Position numbers and translations under genes: made by a program
Assembly: GCA_902362375.1 (NCBI GenBank)
Contig: CABIVS010000007.1
Location: 62,001-126,000 of the forward strand
Source of the DNA: Bacteroidaceae bacterium
GTDB lineage: Bacteria > Bacteroidota > Bacteroidia > Bacteroidales > Bacteroidaceae
Reading direction: 5' to 3'
DNA length: 64,000 bases
The notes under the pieces: generated by a model
What the model saw: only the letters and a program-made list of their open reading frames with translations
The model's database searches: none
Told to the model about the DNA's origin: nothing
Shown: piece by piece, positions 10,306 to 17,525 of the stretch
How positions within the stretch are numbered: position 1 is the first letter of the stretch
How the letters are laid out: each line of letters opens with the position of its first letter

Positions 10306-10421
10306 ATTTATCTATAATTATAATACTACTCTCTATATATAAAAAACATTTTCCTCTATCACCTTCAAACCGGAGATGCTTACAAGACACTTGCAGCTTA
10401 TCGTAAACCGATTTATTTCGG

Positions 10422-10470
10422 TTGAACCAATGTGTTCACCGTATTGAAGCAAAGTGTTTCAAGCGTTGAA
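10422..10470. promoter_or_regulatory. Direct repeats with 22-base period upstream of the CE12-CE8 gene; candidate regulator operator
   Basis: TTGAACCAATGTGTT (10422-10436) and TTGAAGCAAAGTGTT (10444-10458) agree at 13 of 15 positions and start exactly 22 bases apart. A third partial copy, TTGAA, starts another 22 bases on at 10466. They sit in the 209-base gap before the leftward CE12-CE8 gene. AraC-type regulators, including HTCS output domains, often bind direct repeats spaced about two helical turns apart. Assignment to the neighbouring HTCS is inferred. A small hairpin (AACCGA, 6 bases, TCGGTT) lies just to the left at about 10406-10423. Confidence 0.45.
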
Positions 10471-10514
10471 ACTAATAATCCCAAGCGGGCTGGCAACCAT
10501 TCGCCTTGCTTCTC

Positions 10515-11486
10515 TCATTTATAAGGATACCAGTTACTACTTTCTTTAAAGATATTTTCCGGGGTATACTTCGTTATTTCCTTCTTTGTCAGCTGTTTGG
10601 CCCACGTTACACGTCCTGTCGTGTCAGCACCTGCACCGGTATTTCCAAATTCGGCATAACGAGCTGTTTTTTCGTTCTCCGGATTCTTCCAGTTGTGCCA
10701 TCCTTCGGGGCGGATGTGATTACCAAACTCACAATTAATAAAGACCGTTGCGGCATAAGGACGCCACGGACGACCCAGATATACTTTTTTCACGTCCGGA
10801 GCAGCTGTCAACTTGCAGTTCTTGAAGACATATCCGAATTCTTCACTTTGTGGGGTTGAAGCGGCCGTGATATATGAATCACGTTTGCTATGAAGCTCAC
10901 AATATTCAAATAGAGCAGTTGAGGGACCAAAAATAAAATCGGTAGTCCCCTCGATATAACAATTGGTAAATAAGAGCCGTGTTCTTTCAGAACCGGTATA
11001 AATAGTATCCTGATTTCCCAGGAAACGGCAGTTGACAAACATGAGCCTGTCACCTTCGGTATGAAGAGCTACCGCCTGTCCCAATGGAGCCGCATTATTC
11101 TCAATCGTCAAATCCTTAAAAGTAATGTCATTTCCCTCTACTTTTACTGTATAGGTACGAAATGTCCCCATCTTATTGATGTTGGCATGATCGTCATAAG
11201 TAATAATCGTTTTCTCTGCACTTTCGCCCACCAGTTGAACATTCTTTACCCAAGAAGGGATGACCAGTTTTTCTTTATAGACACCATTCTTGATAAATAT
11301 AGTTACCGTATAATCCATAAAAGCGCGGACAGCTTCCACTGCTTCCTGAATATTACGATAGTCTCCTGTCCCGTCACGTGCCACAACTAACGTGTCTTTG
11401 CGTTGCTGTTGCTGTGAATAAACAGATGTTACTCCTACGCCGAGCAGAAGCAAACACATCATTCCTTTAAAAATAGTCCTTTTCAT
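10515..11486 (-). CDS. Secreted pectin methylesterase (CE8)
   Basis: 323 residues with a type I signal peptide ending near VYSQQQ. The mature part is a single CE8 beta-helix, opening with DTLVVARDGTGDYRNIQEAVEAV. It has the family catalytic signatures: FLGNQDTIYTG (Asp of QD), TTDFIFGPSTALF (Asp of DFIFG) and YLGRPWRPYAATVF (Arg of RPW). It hydrolyses methyl esters of homogalacturonan. Its length matches single-domain CE8 enzymes. It starts 9 bases after the stop of GH105 in the same leftward unit. The catalytic domain is related to that of the next gene, so the locus has two methylesterases, which may differ in preferred chain length or methylation pattern (inference). Confidence 0.94.
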   Translation of the reverse strand: MKRTIFKGMMCLLLLGVGVTSVYSQQQQRKDTLVVARDGTGDYRNIQEAVEAVRAFMDYTVTIFIKNGVYKEKLVIPSWVKNVQLVGESAEKTIITYDDHANINKMGTFRTYTVKVEGNDITFKDLTIENNAAPLGQAVALHTEGDRLMFVNCRFLGNQDTIYTGSERTRLLFTNCYIEGTTDFIFGPSTALFEYCELHSKRDSYITAASTPQSEEFGYVFKNCKLTAAPDVKKVYLGRPWRPYAATVFINCEFGNHIRPEGWHNWKNPENEKTARYAEFGNTGAGADTTGRVTWAKQLTKKEITKYTPENIFKESSNWYPYK

Positions 11487-11495
11487 CGCCGGAAA

Positions 11496-12695
11496 TTACT
11501 TTTGTAAACGTTCATATTCCAAGCTAGCCATAATAAAAGGTCCTACGGCTTTAGGATCGTTATTGCGGATAGTTTCATTTATATAATAGTCATAATCGCC
11601 GGAACGGTACACTTTTCCTCCCAATCCTGCTACTGCGCAAGCTTTGGTGATGGTTACCAATCCATTTTTGTCCACTTCGATAAAATTATCGAGAAATCCC
11701 TTATAACCTTTCAGCGCTACATCCAGATAAGATTTATCAATATATCCCAGACGGACTGCCTTAAAGAGCGAATAAACGAACATAGCAGAGCAGGAAGATT
11801 CCACATAATTTCCCTTGTCCCCACTCCTGTCCATTACCTGATACCATCCTCCTGTCTTCGGGTCTTGAAGTTTCTTCACCTGCACAGCCACATTATTCAG
11901 GATATCCAGCAGGGAATCTCTTCCGGCTTCATGCAGCGGAATAAATTCAAGTGCATCTACCAATGCCATTGCATACCATCCCATAGCACGTCCCCAAGTA
12001 TGTTTCGACTGTCCGGTTACCGGATCTGCCCAACGTTCGGTACGACTTACATCACACGCATGGCGATAAAGACCGTTCTTAGGGTCATACGTATGCCGCG
12101 CACAGGTTATAAATTGGTTGATAACATCTGCATAGTCCTGCGGAAGATTATTACGGAAGGCATATTCGGCATAGAAGGGAGCTCCCATGTAAATTCCGTC
12201 CAGCCACATCTGATGAGGATAAATCTTTTTGTGCCAGAAACCACCGTCTTCATTGCGCGGCTGTCCTTCAAACTGGCTATAAAGCAGATCGAGCGCTTTT
12301 TTATATTTAGGATTCTTCGTTTGCTCATAGATACGGAAAAGAATTTTTCCGGAGTTGATACGGTCGAGACTATAATCAGTTAATTTGTAAGCGGTAATGC
12401 TGCCGTTCCCATGCACCATTGTATCTGCATACGCAATGGCATAATCACGAATTTTCTTGTCACCATAAGCATCATACACATCAAGCATAGCTCCCAATTC
12501 CAGTCCGTGGCAATAATCCCACTTCAATTTCGGTTGGAAATCGAGTTGCCAGGATTCCGGGCAACGGATCATTTCCGATTCGGTCATCCGTACAGACCAG
12601 GGCAACTTGCCGTCTACCTGTTGCGCCGATACCGGAACGGTCATTGCAATCAGCAGAGCCAATATAAAAAAATTAGAAAAAAGAGTTCGTCTCAT
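11496..12695 (-). CDS. Unsaturated (rhamno)galacturonyl hydrolase, GH105
   Basis: 399 residues with a signal peptide ending near PVSAQQ, so exported. GH105 enzymes have an (alpha/alpha)6 barrel and remove the 4,5-unsaturated uronic acid from the non-reducing end of lyase products. The signature HQMWLDGIYMGAPF is present; its Asp166 matches the general acid of the family (Asp143 in B. subtilis YteR). Other family stretches are GRAMGWYAMALVDALEFIP and a C-terminal GTGA-type core replaced here by AVAGLGGKVYRSGDYDYYINE. The product spontaneously opens to 5-keto-4-deoxyuronate, the substrate of the KduI encoded just across the divergent promoter. It is first in a leftward unit with two pectin esterase genes. 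Confidence 0.92.
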   Translation of the reverse strand: MRRTLFSNFFILALLIAMTVPVSAQQVDGKLPWSVRMTESEMIRCPESWQLDFQPKLKWDYCHGLELGAMLDVYDAYGDKKIRDYAIAYADTMVHGNGSITAYKLTDYSLDRINSGKILFRIYEQTKNPKYKKALDLLYSQFEGQPRNEDGGFWHKKIYPHQMWLDGIYMGAPFYAEYAFRNNLPQDYADVINQFITCARHTYDPKNGLYRHACDVSRTERWADPVTGQSKHTWGRAMGWYAMALVDALEFIPLHEAGRDSLLDILNNVAVQVKKLQDPKTGGWYQVMDRSGDKGNYVESSCSAMFVYSLFKAVRLGYIDKSYLDVALKGYKGFLDNFIEVDKNGLVTITKACAVAGLGGKVYRSGDYDYYINETIRNNDPKAVGPFIMASLEYERLQK

Positions 12696-12806
12696 GGTTT
12701 GTTATTTTAAGGATTAAACATACAAGTCTTTCACGCTACGAAAGTAGTGTTTTTCCTCCAAACCCGATAGGATTTTTTAGTCAAGTAGGTGCATTTTTTG
12801 TTTTTC

Positions 12807-12842
12807 GTGCACGGAAACGACCAATTTTGTGCACGTAAACGT
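12807..12842. promoter_or_regulatory. Pair of 14-base direct repeats, 22-base period, in the GH105/permease divergent region
   Basis: The 302-base gap 12696-12997 separates the leftward GH105 unit from the rightward permease unit. It holds GTGCACGGAAACGA (12807-12820) and GTGCACGTAAACGT (12829-12842), 12 of 14 identical and 22 bases apart, each with a GTGCAC palindrome. The position suits a shared activator of both units. The period equals that of the repeats at 10422, although the motif is not clearly the same. Binding by the local HTCS is inferred. The rest of the gap has only the promoter at 12891. Confidence 0.45.
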
Positions 12843-12890
12843 CAAAAATGTCCATTTTTTATGCAATATCTGATAAATTAAGAGTTTCGT

Positions 12891-12922
12891 TTTGGAAGAA
12901 AGCGGAAAAGGTCGTACTTTTG
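12891..12922 (+). promoter_or_regulatory. Bacteroides sigma-ABfr-type promoter for the permease-kduI unit
   Basis: TTTG at 12891-12894 and TACTTTTG at 12915-12922 are separated by exactly 20 bases. This is a full match to the Bacteroides consensus TTTG, about 19-21 bases, TAnnTTTG. The predicted start near 12929 gives a leader of about 70 bases before ATG 12998. Confidence 0.75.
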
Positions 12923-12997
12923 GCACGGTTTACAACTAATACCCTCTGGGGGAAACACAGGTAATTTATCATTAAAACAGAGAAAAAATAGAACAGA

Positions 12998-14401
12998 ATG
13001 GAAGAAGTATTCAAGTACATTATCGGTCTTGGAGCGGCAGTGATGATGCCGGTCATTTTCACAATCTTAGGAGTATGTATCGGTATTAAATTCTCTAAAG
13101 CGCTGAAAAGCGGTTTATTGGTAGGTGTCGGTTTCGTCGGTTTATCGGTAGTCACAGCGTTGCTTACCAGCAGCCTGGGCCCTGCACTAAGTAAAATGGT
13201 AGAAATCTACGGATTGGAACTGGGTATTTTCGACATGGGATGGCCCTCTGCAGCAGCAGTTGCCTACAACACATCTGTCGGTGCTTTTATTATTCCGGTT
13301 TGTCTGGGTGTTAATTTGCTGATGTTGCTTACTAAAACAACCCGCACTGTCAACATCGACCTTTGGAACTACTGGCATTTCGCCTTTATCGGAGCGATCG
13401 TTTATTTTGCTTCCGACAATATCTTCTGGGGATTTTTCGCTGCAATCATCTGCTACATCATTACACTAGTAATGGCGGATATGACTGCTCCCGCTTTCCA
13501 AAAGTTCTATGATAAAATGGAGGGTATCTCTATTCCACAGCCTTTCTGCCAAAGTTTTGTTCCGTTTGCTATTGTAATCAACAAACTACTTGATAAAATT
13601 CCGGGATTCGACAAACTGAATATCGATTCTGAAGGTATGAAAAAGAAATTCGGATTGATGGGTGAACCGTTGTTTCTGGGTATAGTCATCGGTTGCGGTA
13701 TCGGAGCACTGGGTTGTGCCAGTTGGAAAGAAGTATTGGACAGTATTCCGGGGATTTTAGGATTAGGAATCAAGATGGGTGCGGTGATGGAGTTGATTCC
13801 ACGTATCACCAGCCTTTTCATCGAAGGTTTGAAACCGATTTCTGACGCTACCCGTGAGTTGATCGCTAAAAAATATAAGAATAACACCGGTTTGAGCATC
13901 GGTATGAGTCCTGCATTGGTAATCGGTCATCCGACTACGTTGGTGGTATCTTTGCTTTTGATCCCTGTAACGATCTTCCTGGCTGTTATCCTTCCGGGCA
14001 ACCGTTTCTTACCGTTGGCTTCTCTGGCAGGTATGTTCTACTTATTCCCGATGATTCTGCCTATTACAAAAGGTAACGTAGTGAAATCATTCATTATCGG
14101 TCTGGTAGCTTTAACAGTCGGACTGTATTTCGTCACAGGACTGGCAGGTTTCTTCACGCTGGCTGCCAAAGATGTATATGCTGCAACGGGTGACCCGACA
14201 GTGAATATTCCCGCCGGTTTCGAAGGTGGAGCACTCGATTTCGCTTCCAGCCTCTTCTGCTGGGGTATCTTTCACTTGACTTACAGTCTGAAGATTATCG
14301 GTCCGGCTATCCTTGTCGCGCTGGCACTCGGTATGGCTGTTTACAACCGTATCCGCATGACCCGGAATGACGCGAAAAATGCATCAACCAATAAAGAATA
14401 A
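12998..14401 (+). CDS. Orphan galactitol-type PTS IIC permease homologue
   Basis: A 467-residue integral membrane protein with about 11 hydrophobic helices, matching the EIIC-Gat (GatC) family. Matching stretches include SPALVIGHPTTLVVSLLLIPVTIFL and FEGGALDFASSLFCWGIFHLTYSLK. GatC normally imports galactitol with phosphorylation by soluble IIA and IIB units. No IIA, IIB, EI or HPr gene is in this window, and Bacteroidetes generally lack a sugar-type PTS. The protein therefore probably works as a plain transporter. It is followed 21 bases later by kduI and lies opposite GH105, so the likely cargo is an unsaturated-uronate product such as 5-keto-4-deoxyuronate or its isomer (inference). The start at 12998 is supported by the upstream promoter. 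Confidence 0.85.
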   Translation: MEEVFKYIIGLGAAVMMPVIFTILGVCIGIKFSKALKSGLLVGVGFVGLSVVTALLTSSLGPALSKMVEIYGLELGIFDMGWPSAAAVAYNTSVGAFIIPVCLGVNLLMLLTKTTRTVNIDLWNYWHFAFIGAIVYFASDNIFWGFFAAIICYIITLVMADMTAPAFQKFYDKMEGISIPQPFCQSFVPFAIVINKLLDKIPGFDKLNIDSEGMKKKFGLMGEPLFLGIVIGCGIGALGCASWKEVLDSIPGILGLGIKMGAVMELIPRITSLFIEGLKPISDATRELIAKKYKNNTGLSIGMSPALVIGHPTTLVVSLLLIPVTIFLAVILPGNRFLPLASLAGMFYLFPMILPITKGNVVKSFIIGLVALTVGLYFVTGLAGFFTLAAKDVYAATGDPTVNIPAGFEGGALDFASSLFCWGIFHLTYSLKIIGPAILVALALGMAVYNRIRMTRNDAKNASTNKE

Positions 14402-14422
14402 TATAAATCCTATAAAGAAAAG

Positions 14423-15346
14423 ATGATGAAAAAATTAGCAATTGCAATGATGTTGGGTATCGCAGCGATGTCTGCTTCTGCCCAGGTGAATTACAAGATG
14501 CAAGTGGCTTGCAGTCCGCAAGACGTGAAAACGTATGATACAAACCGCTTGCGTAGTAGCTTCCTGATGGAAAAAGTAATGGTTCCGAATGAAATCAACC
14601 TTACTTATTCGATGTACGACCGTCTGATCTTTGGCGGTGCAGTACCTGCAACCAAAGAACTGGTTCTGGAAACAATCGATCCGCTGAAAGCTAAATTTTT
14701 CCTCGAACGCCGTGAACTGGGTGTTATCAACATCGGTGGCGAAGGTATTGTAACTGTAGACGGTAAAGAATACACGCTGAAATTCAAAGATGCCTTGTAC
14801 GTAGGTAGAGGCAAGCAGAAAGTGACTTTCAAGAGCAAAGATTCCAGCAATCCTGCCAAGTTCTACATCAACTCGGCGACTGCTCACAAAGAGTACAAAA
14901 CTCAACTGATCACTATTGACGGACGCAAAGGCTCCCTGAAAGCTAATTCATTCGCTGCCGGAAAGATGGAAGAAAGTAATGACCGCGTTATCAACCAGTT
15001 GATTGTCAACAATGTACTTGAAGAAGGTCCTTGCCAATTGCAGATGGGATTGACGGAATTGAAACCGGGTAGCGTATGGAACACGATGCCGGCACACACT
15101 CACTCCCGTCGTGTGGAAGCATACTTCTATTTCAACGTACCGGAGGGCAATGCTATCTGCCACTTCATGGGCGAACCTCAAGAAGAACGTATCGTATGGA
15201 TGCAGAACGAGCAGGCTATCATGTCACCGGAATGGTCTATCCATGCTGCTGCCGGAACAAGTAACTATATGTTTATTTGGGGTATGGCTGGTGAAAACCT
15301 CGACTATGGAGACATGGACAAGATCAAATATACAGAAATGCGCTAA
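14423..15346 (+). CDS. kduI: 5-dehydro-4-deoxy-D-glucuronate isomerase (KduI) with a signal peptide
   Basis: 307 residues. KduI converts 5-keto-4-deoxyuronate from pectin or glycosaminoglycan breakdown to 3-deoxy-D-glycero-2,5-hexodiulosonate. The cupin metal ligands are His225, His227, Glu232 and His274 (in [15 protein letters not shown] and [11 protein letters not shown]). They equal E. coli KduI His196, His198, Glu203 and His245 with a constant offset of 29. The total length also exceeds the E. coli 278 residues by 29. The extra 29 N-terminal residues include [21 protein letters not shown], a clear type I signal peptide, so the enzyme is predicted to be periplasmic, unlike the cytosolic E. 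coli protein. It is co-transcribed with the permease upstream. ATG 14423 is followed at once by ATG 14426; either would keep the signal peptide. Confidence 0.93.
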   Translation: MMKKLAIAMMLGIAAMSASAQVNYKMQVACSPQDVKTYDTNRLRSSFLMEKVMVPNEINLTYSMYDRLIFGGAVPATKELVLETIDPLKAKFFLERRELGVINIGGEGIVTVDGKEYTLKFKDALYVGRGKQKVTFKSKDSSNPAKFYINSATAHKEYKTQLITIDGRKGSLKANSFAAGKMEESNDRVINQLIVNNVLEEGPCQLQMGLTELKPGSVWNTMPAHTHSRRVEAYFYFNVPEGNAICHFMGEPQEERIVWMQNEQAIMSPEWSIHAAAGTSNYMFIWGMAGENLDYGDMDKIKYTEMR

Positions 15347-15381
15347 CCGTTGCGTATTCCTATTCATACATATAATCAATG

Positions 15382-15440
15382 ATCCGAAAAACTTCATTCT
15401 TTTCTCTCGCAGGAGAAAGGGGTGAAGTTTTCCGGATTTT
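15382..15440 (+). terminator. Hairpin terminator after kduI
   Basis: The arm beginning TCCGAAAAACTTCATTC (15383) pairs with GGGTGAAGTTTTCCGGA (ending 15436), with a few G-U pairs around a pyrimidine/purine-rich inner stem, and is followed by TTTTACAT. It separates the permease-kduI unit from the MFS transporter gene. Confidence 0.65.
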
Positions 15441-15572
15441 ACATATTCTTCCCCCAAAGAACAAACACTTCGTTACCTATTATATAATAAGATGTAACAA
15501 AATCCATATATAATGCAACGAATAATACATGATTTTGACCAATTTTTACAAATAAAATTCAGTCGAAATGCC

Positions 15573-15580
15573 GACCTTTG
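15573..15580 (+). promoter_or_regulatory. Likely -7 element of the hexuronate transporter gene
   Basis: GACCTTTG matches TAnnTTTG at all but the first base. No TTTG lies at the expected distance upstream, so this is a half-supported promoter. Transcription starting near 15587 would leave a 27-base leader before ATG 15614. It would also exclude the TTG at 15578 as a start codon. Confidence 0.4.
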
Positions 15581-15613
15581 TCAACGAAACAAAATCTATT
15601 TAAATCCATTATC

Positions 15614-17131
15614 ATGAATGCATTTCAAAAAACAGGCGAAAAGATGACAAACTACAGGTGGACCATCTGTGCTATGCTATTTTTTGCTACTACAGTTAAC
15701 TATCTCGACCGTCAGGTTCTCTCATTGACGTGGGACGAATTTATCAAACCGGAATTCCACTGGGACGAATCTCACTACGGTACTATTACTTCTGTTTTCT
15801 CCATTGTATACGCTATATGTATGCTGTTTGCCGGTCGCTTTGTCGATTGGATGGGAACTAAAAAAGGATTTTTATGGGCCATCGGTGTCTGGTCGGCAGG
15901 TGCTTGTCTTCATGCCGTTTGTGGCGTTATCACAGAAGCACAGGTAGGTCTGCATAGCGCAGCAGAACTGGCAGGTGCCACAGGAGATGTGGTAGTCACC
16001 ATTGCTACTGTCAGTATGTACTGCTTCCTTGCTGCCCGCTGTATCCTCGCTTTGGGAGAAGCCGGTAACTTCCCCGCTGCAATTAAAGTAACTGCAGAGT
16101 ATTTCCCTAAGAAAGACCGTGCTTACGCTACTTCTATCTTCAACGCCGGTGCTTCTATCGGTGCATTGATCGCTCCTCTTACCATTCCTATTCTAGCAAA
16201 AATGTTCGGTTGGGAAATGGCGTTTATCGTAATTGGTGGACTTGGTTTCATCTGGATGGGATTCTGGGTATTCATGTACGATGCTCCGTCGAAAAGCAAA
16301 CACGTTAACCAGGCAGAGCTTGACTATATCGAACAAGACCAGCGCGAAGCTGGTAGTGCGCCGATGACAGACGAAAAAGATGAAAAGAGAATGAAATTCT
16401 GGCAATGCTTCAGCTACAAGCAGACATGGGCTTTCATCTTTGGTAAGTTTACCACTGACGGCGTATGGTGGTTCTTCCTTTTCTGGACTCCGTCTTACCT
16501 GAATACTCAATTCGGTATCAAAACTTCCGATCCACTAGGTATGGCATTGATTTTTACGCTTTATGCAGTAACAATGTTGTCTATCTACGGTGGTAAATTG
16601 CCTACTATCTTTATCAACAAAACAGGTATGAATCCGTATGCAGCCCGTATGAAAGCGATGTTGATCTTCGCCTTCTTCCCATTGGTTGTATTGTTGGCAC
16701 AGCCGTTAGGCACGGTTTCTCCATGGTTCCCGGTTATTTTGATCGGTATCGGTGGCGCTGCTCACCAGTCCTGGTCGGCTAATATCTTCTCTACTGTAGG
16801 TGATATGTTCCCAAGAACAGCTATCGCAAGTATCACTGGTATTGGTGGTATGGCAGGTGGTTTCGGCTCCATGATTCTTCAGAAAGTAGCAGGTAACTTA
16901 TTCGTATATGCCTCCGGAACAACGATGGTTGACGGTAAAGAAGTCGAAATGACGAAAGAGTTGCTGGAACAGGGAGCGCAATTCGTACACCCGGCCATGA
17001 CATTCATGGGCTTTGAAGGTAAACCGGCCGGATATTTCATTATTTTCTGCGTGTGTGCAGTAGCTTACTTGTTGGGTTGGATCATCATGAAAGCATTAGT
17101 TCCGAAATACAAACCTATCGTATTGGATTAA
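15614..17131 (+). CDS. MFS hexuronate transporter, ExuT-like (ACS family)
   Basis: About 505 residues with 12 predicted membrane helices. The first helix carries NYLDRQVLSLTWDEF, and the loop after helix 2 has the MFS motif GRFVDWMGTKKG. Other family stretches are ALGEAGNFPAAIKVTAEYFPKKDRAYATSIFNAGASIG and GIGGMAGGFGSMILQKVAG. ExuT-type carriers bring galacturonate or glucuronate across the inner membrane with protons. Two insertions, one between helices 3 and 4 (around EAQVGLHSAAELAGATGDVV) and one near the C-terminus (TTMVDGKEVEMTKELLEQG), make it longer than E. coli ExuT. The frame opens at TTG 15578, but ATG 15614 fits the promoter and the family start; ATG 15644 is possible. It ends with its own terminator and completes the pectin-uronate section. 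Confidence 0.9.
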   Translation: MNAFQKTGEKMTNYRWTICAMLFFATTVNYLDRQVLSLTWDEFIKPEFHWDESHYGTITSVFSIVYAICMLFAGRFVDWMGTKKGFLWAIGVWSAGACLHAVCGVITEAQVGLHSAAELAGATGDVVVTIATVSMYCFLAARCILALGEAGNFPAAIKVTAEYFPKKDRAYATSIFNAGASIGALIAPLTIPILAKMFGWEMAFIVIGGLGFIWMGFWVFMYDAPSKSKHVNQAELDYIEQDQREAGSAPMTDEKDEKRMKFWQCFSYKQTWAFIFGKFTTDGVWWFFLFWTPSYLNTQFGIKTSDPLGMALIFTLYAVTMLSIYGGKLPTIFINKTGMNPYAARMKAMLIFAFFPLVVLLAQPLGTVSPWFPVILIGIGGAAHQSWSANIFSTVGDMFPRTAIASITGIGGMAGGFGSMILQKVAGNLFVYASGTTMVDGKEVEMTKELLEQGAQFVHPAMTFMGFEGKPAGYFIIFCVCAVAYLLGWIIMKALVPKYKPIVLD

Positions 17132-17160
17132 TTCCATATCAATAGATACTATCCATAAAA

Positions 17161-17202
17161 ACAAAAGAGTAATCCGTCGCCGGATTACTCTTTTGTTTTT
17201 TA
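17161..17202. terminator. Strong terminator after the hexuronate transporter gene
   Basis: A perfect 16-base stem (ACAAAAGAGTAATCCG, 17161-17176, with its complement at 17181-17196) has a 4-base TCGC loop and a T-run to 17201. On the other strand a T-run also follows, so it may work in both directions. Confidence 0.9.
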
Positions 17203-17229
17203 ACCAATTATTCAAAAAATGAAAAAAAT

Positions 17230-17261
17230 AAAAAAGCCTCTTCTCACGAAGAAGGCTTTTT
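17230..17261 (-). terminator. Hairpin with T-run on the minus strand
   Basis: AAAAAGCCTCTTC and GAAGAAGGCTTTTT pair with one bulge around CACG. The minus strand continues into TTTTTTATTTTTTTC. It faces the leftward helicase and candidate small-RNA transcripts and probably backs up the terminator at 17364. Apart from this, the terminator at 17161 and the small-RNA candidate, the gap 17132-17525 shows nothing recognisable. Confidence 0.55.
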
Positions 17262-17363
17262 AGGTTTACTTATCCTGCATCATCCTCCTGCAAAATATTT
17301 AAACGTAACACTTAAAACAGTGTTTTTGCATTCCTATAATGAAGTATAGTAAACGTTAAGATG

Positions 17364-17431
17364 AAAAAAAGGGAAGTCTCACGACTTCCACAATTCTTCT
17401 AACCTTAAATCTAAATCTCTATGAAAAAAAC
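17364..17431 (-). ncRNA. Candidate small RNA of about 65-70 nt with intrinsic terminator
   Basis: On the minus strand a TATATTTG -7 element (17445-17438) predicts a start near 17431. The transcript would run through an A/T-rich leader to a perfect 7-base stem (GGAAGTC/GACTTCC, 17372-17378 with 17383-17389, 4-base loop) and then TTTTTTT. No reading frame of use fits. It lies 95 bases beyond the helicase stop, so it could instead be a processed 3' end of that transcript. No TTTG -33 element was found. Confidence 0.4.
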
Positions 17432-17437
17432 GTGTTG

Positions 17438-17445
17438 CAAATATA
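17438..17445 (-). promoter_or_regulatory. -7 element (TATATTTG) of the candidate small RNA
   Basis: CAAATATA on the plus strand reads TATATTTG leftwards, a full match to TAnnTTTG. It stands between the helicase stop codon at 17526 and a hairpin terminator at about 17364, where no protein gene starts. Confidence 0.45.
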
Positions 17446-17525
17446 GGCGTTTGTTCAATATAGAGGTGTTAATGAATTGCATAAAGAGAGAATAAAAACT
17501 AACATCTGCAAAATGATGCAATTTT

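Noticed and set aside
12998..14401. A working galactitol phosphotransferase system
   Set aside because: Only the membrane IIC unit is present, with no IIA, IIB, EI or HPr in the window.
15578..15613. TTG start giving 12 extra residues on the hexuronate transporter
   Set aside because: It overlaps the probable -7 element and lies upstream of the predicted transcript start; ATG 15614 fits better.
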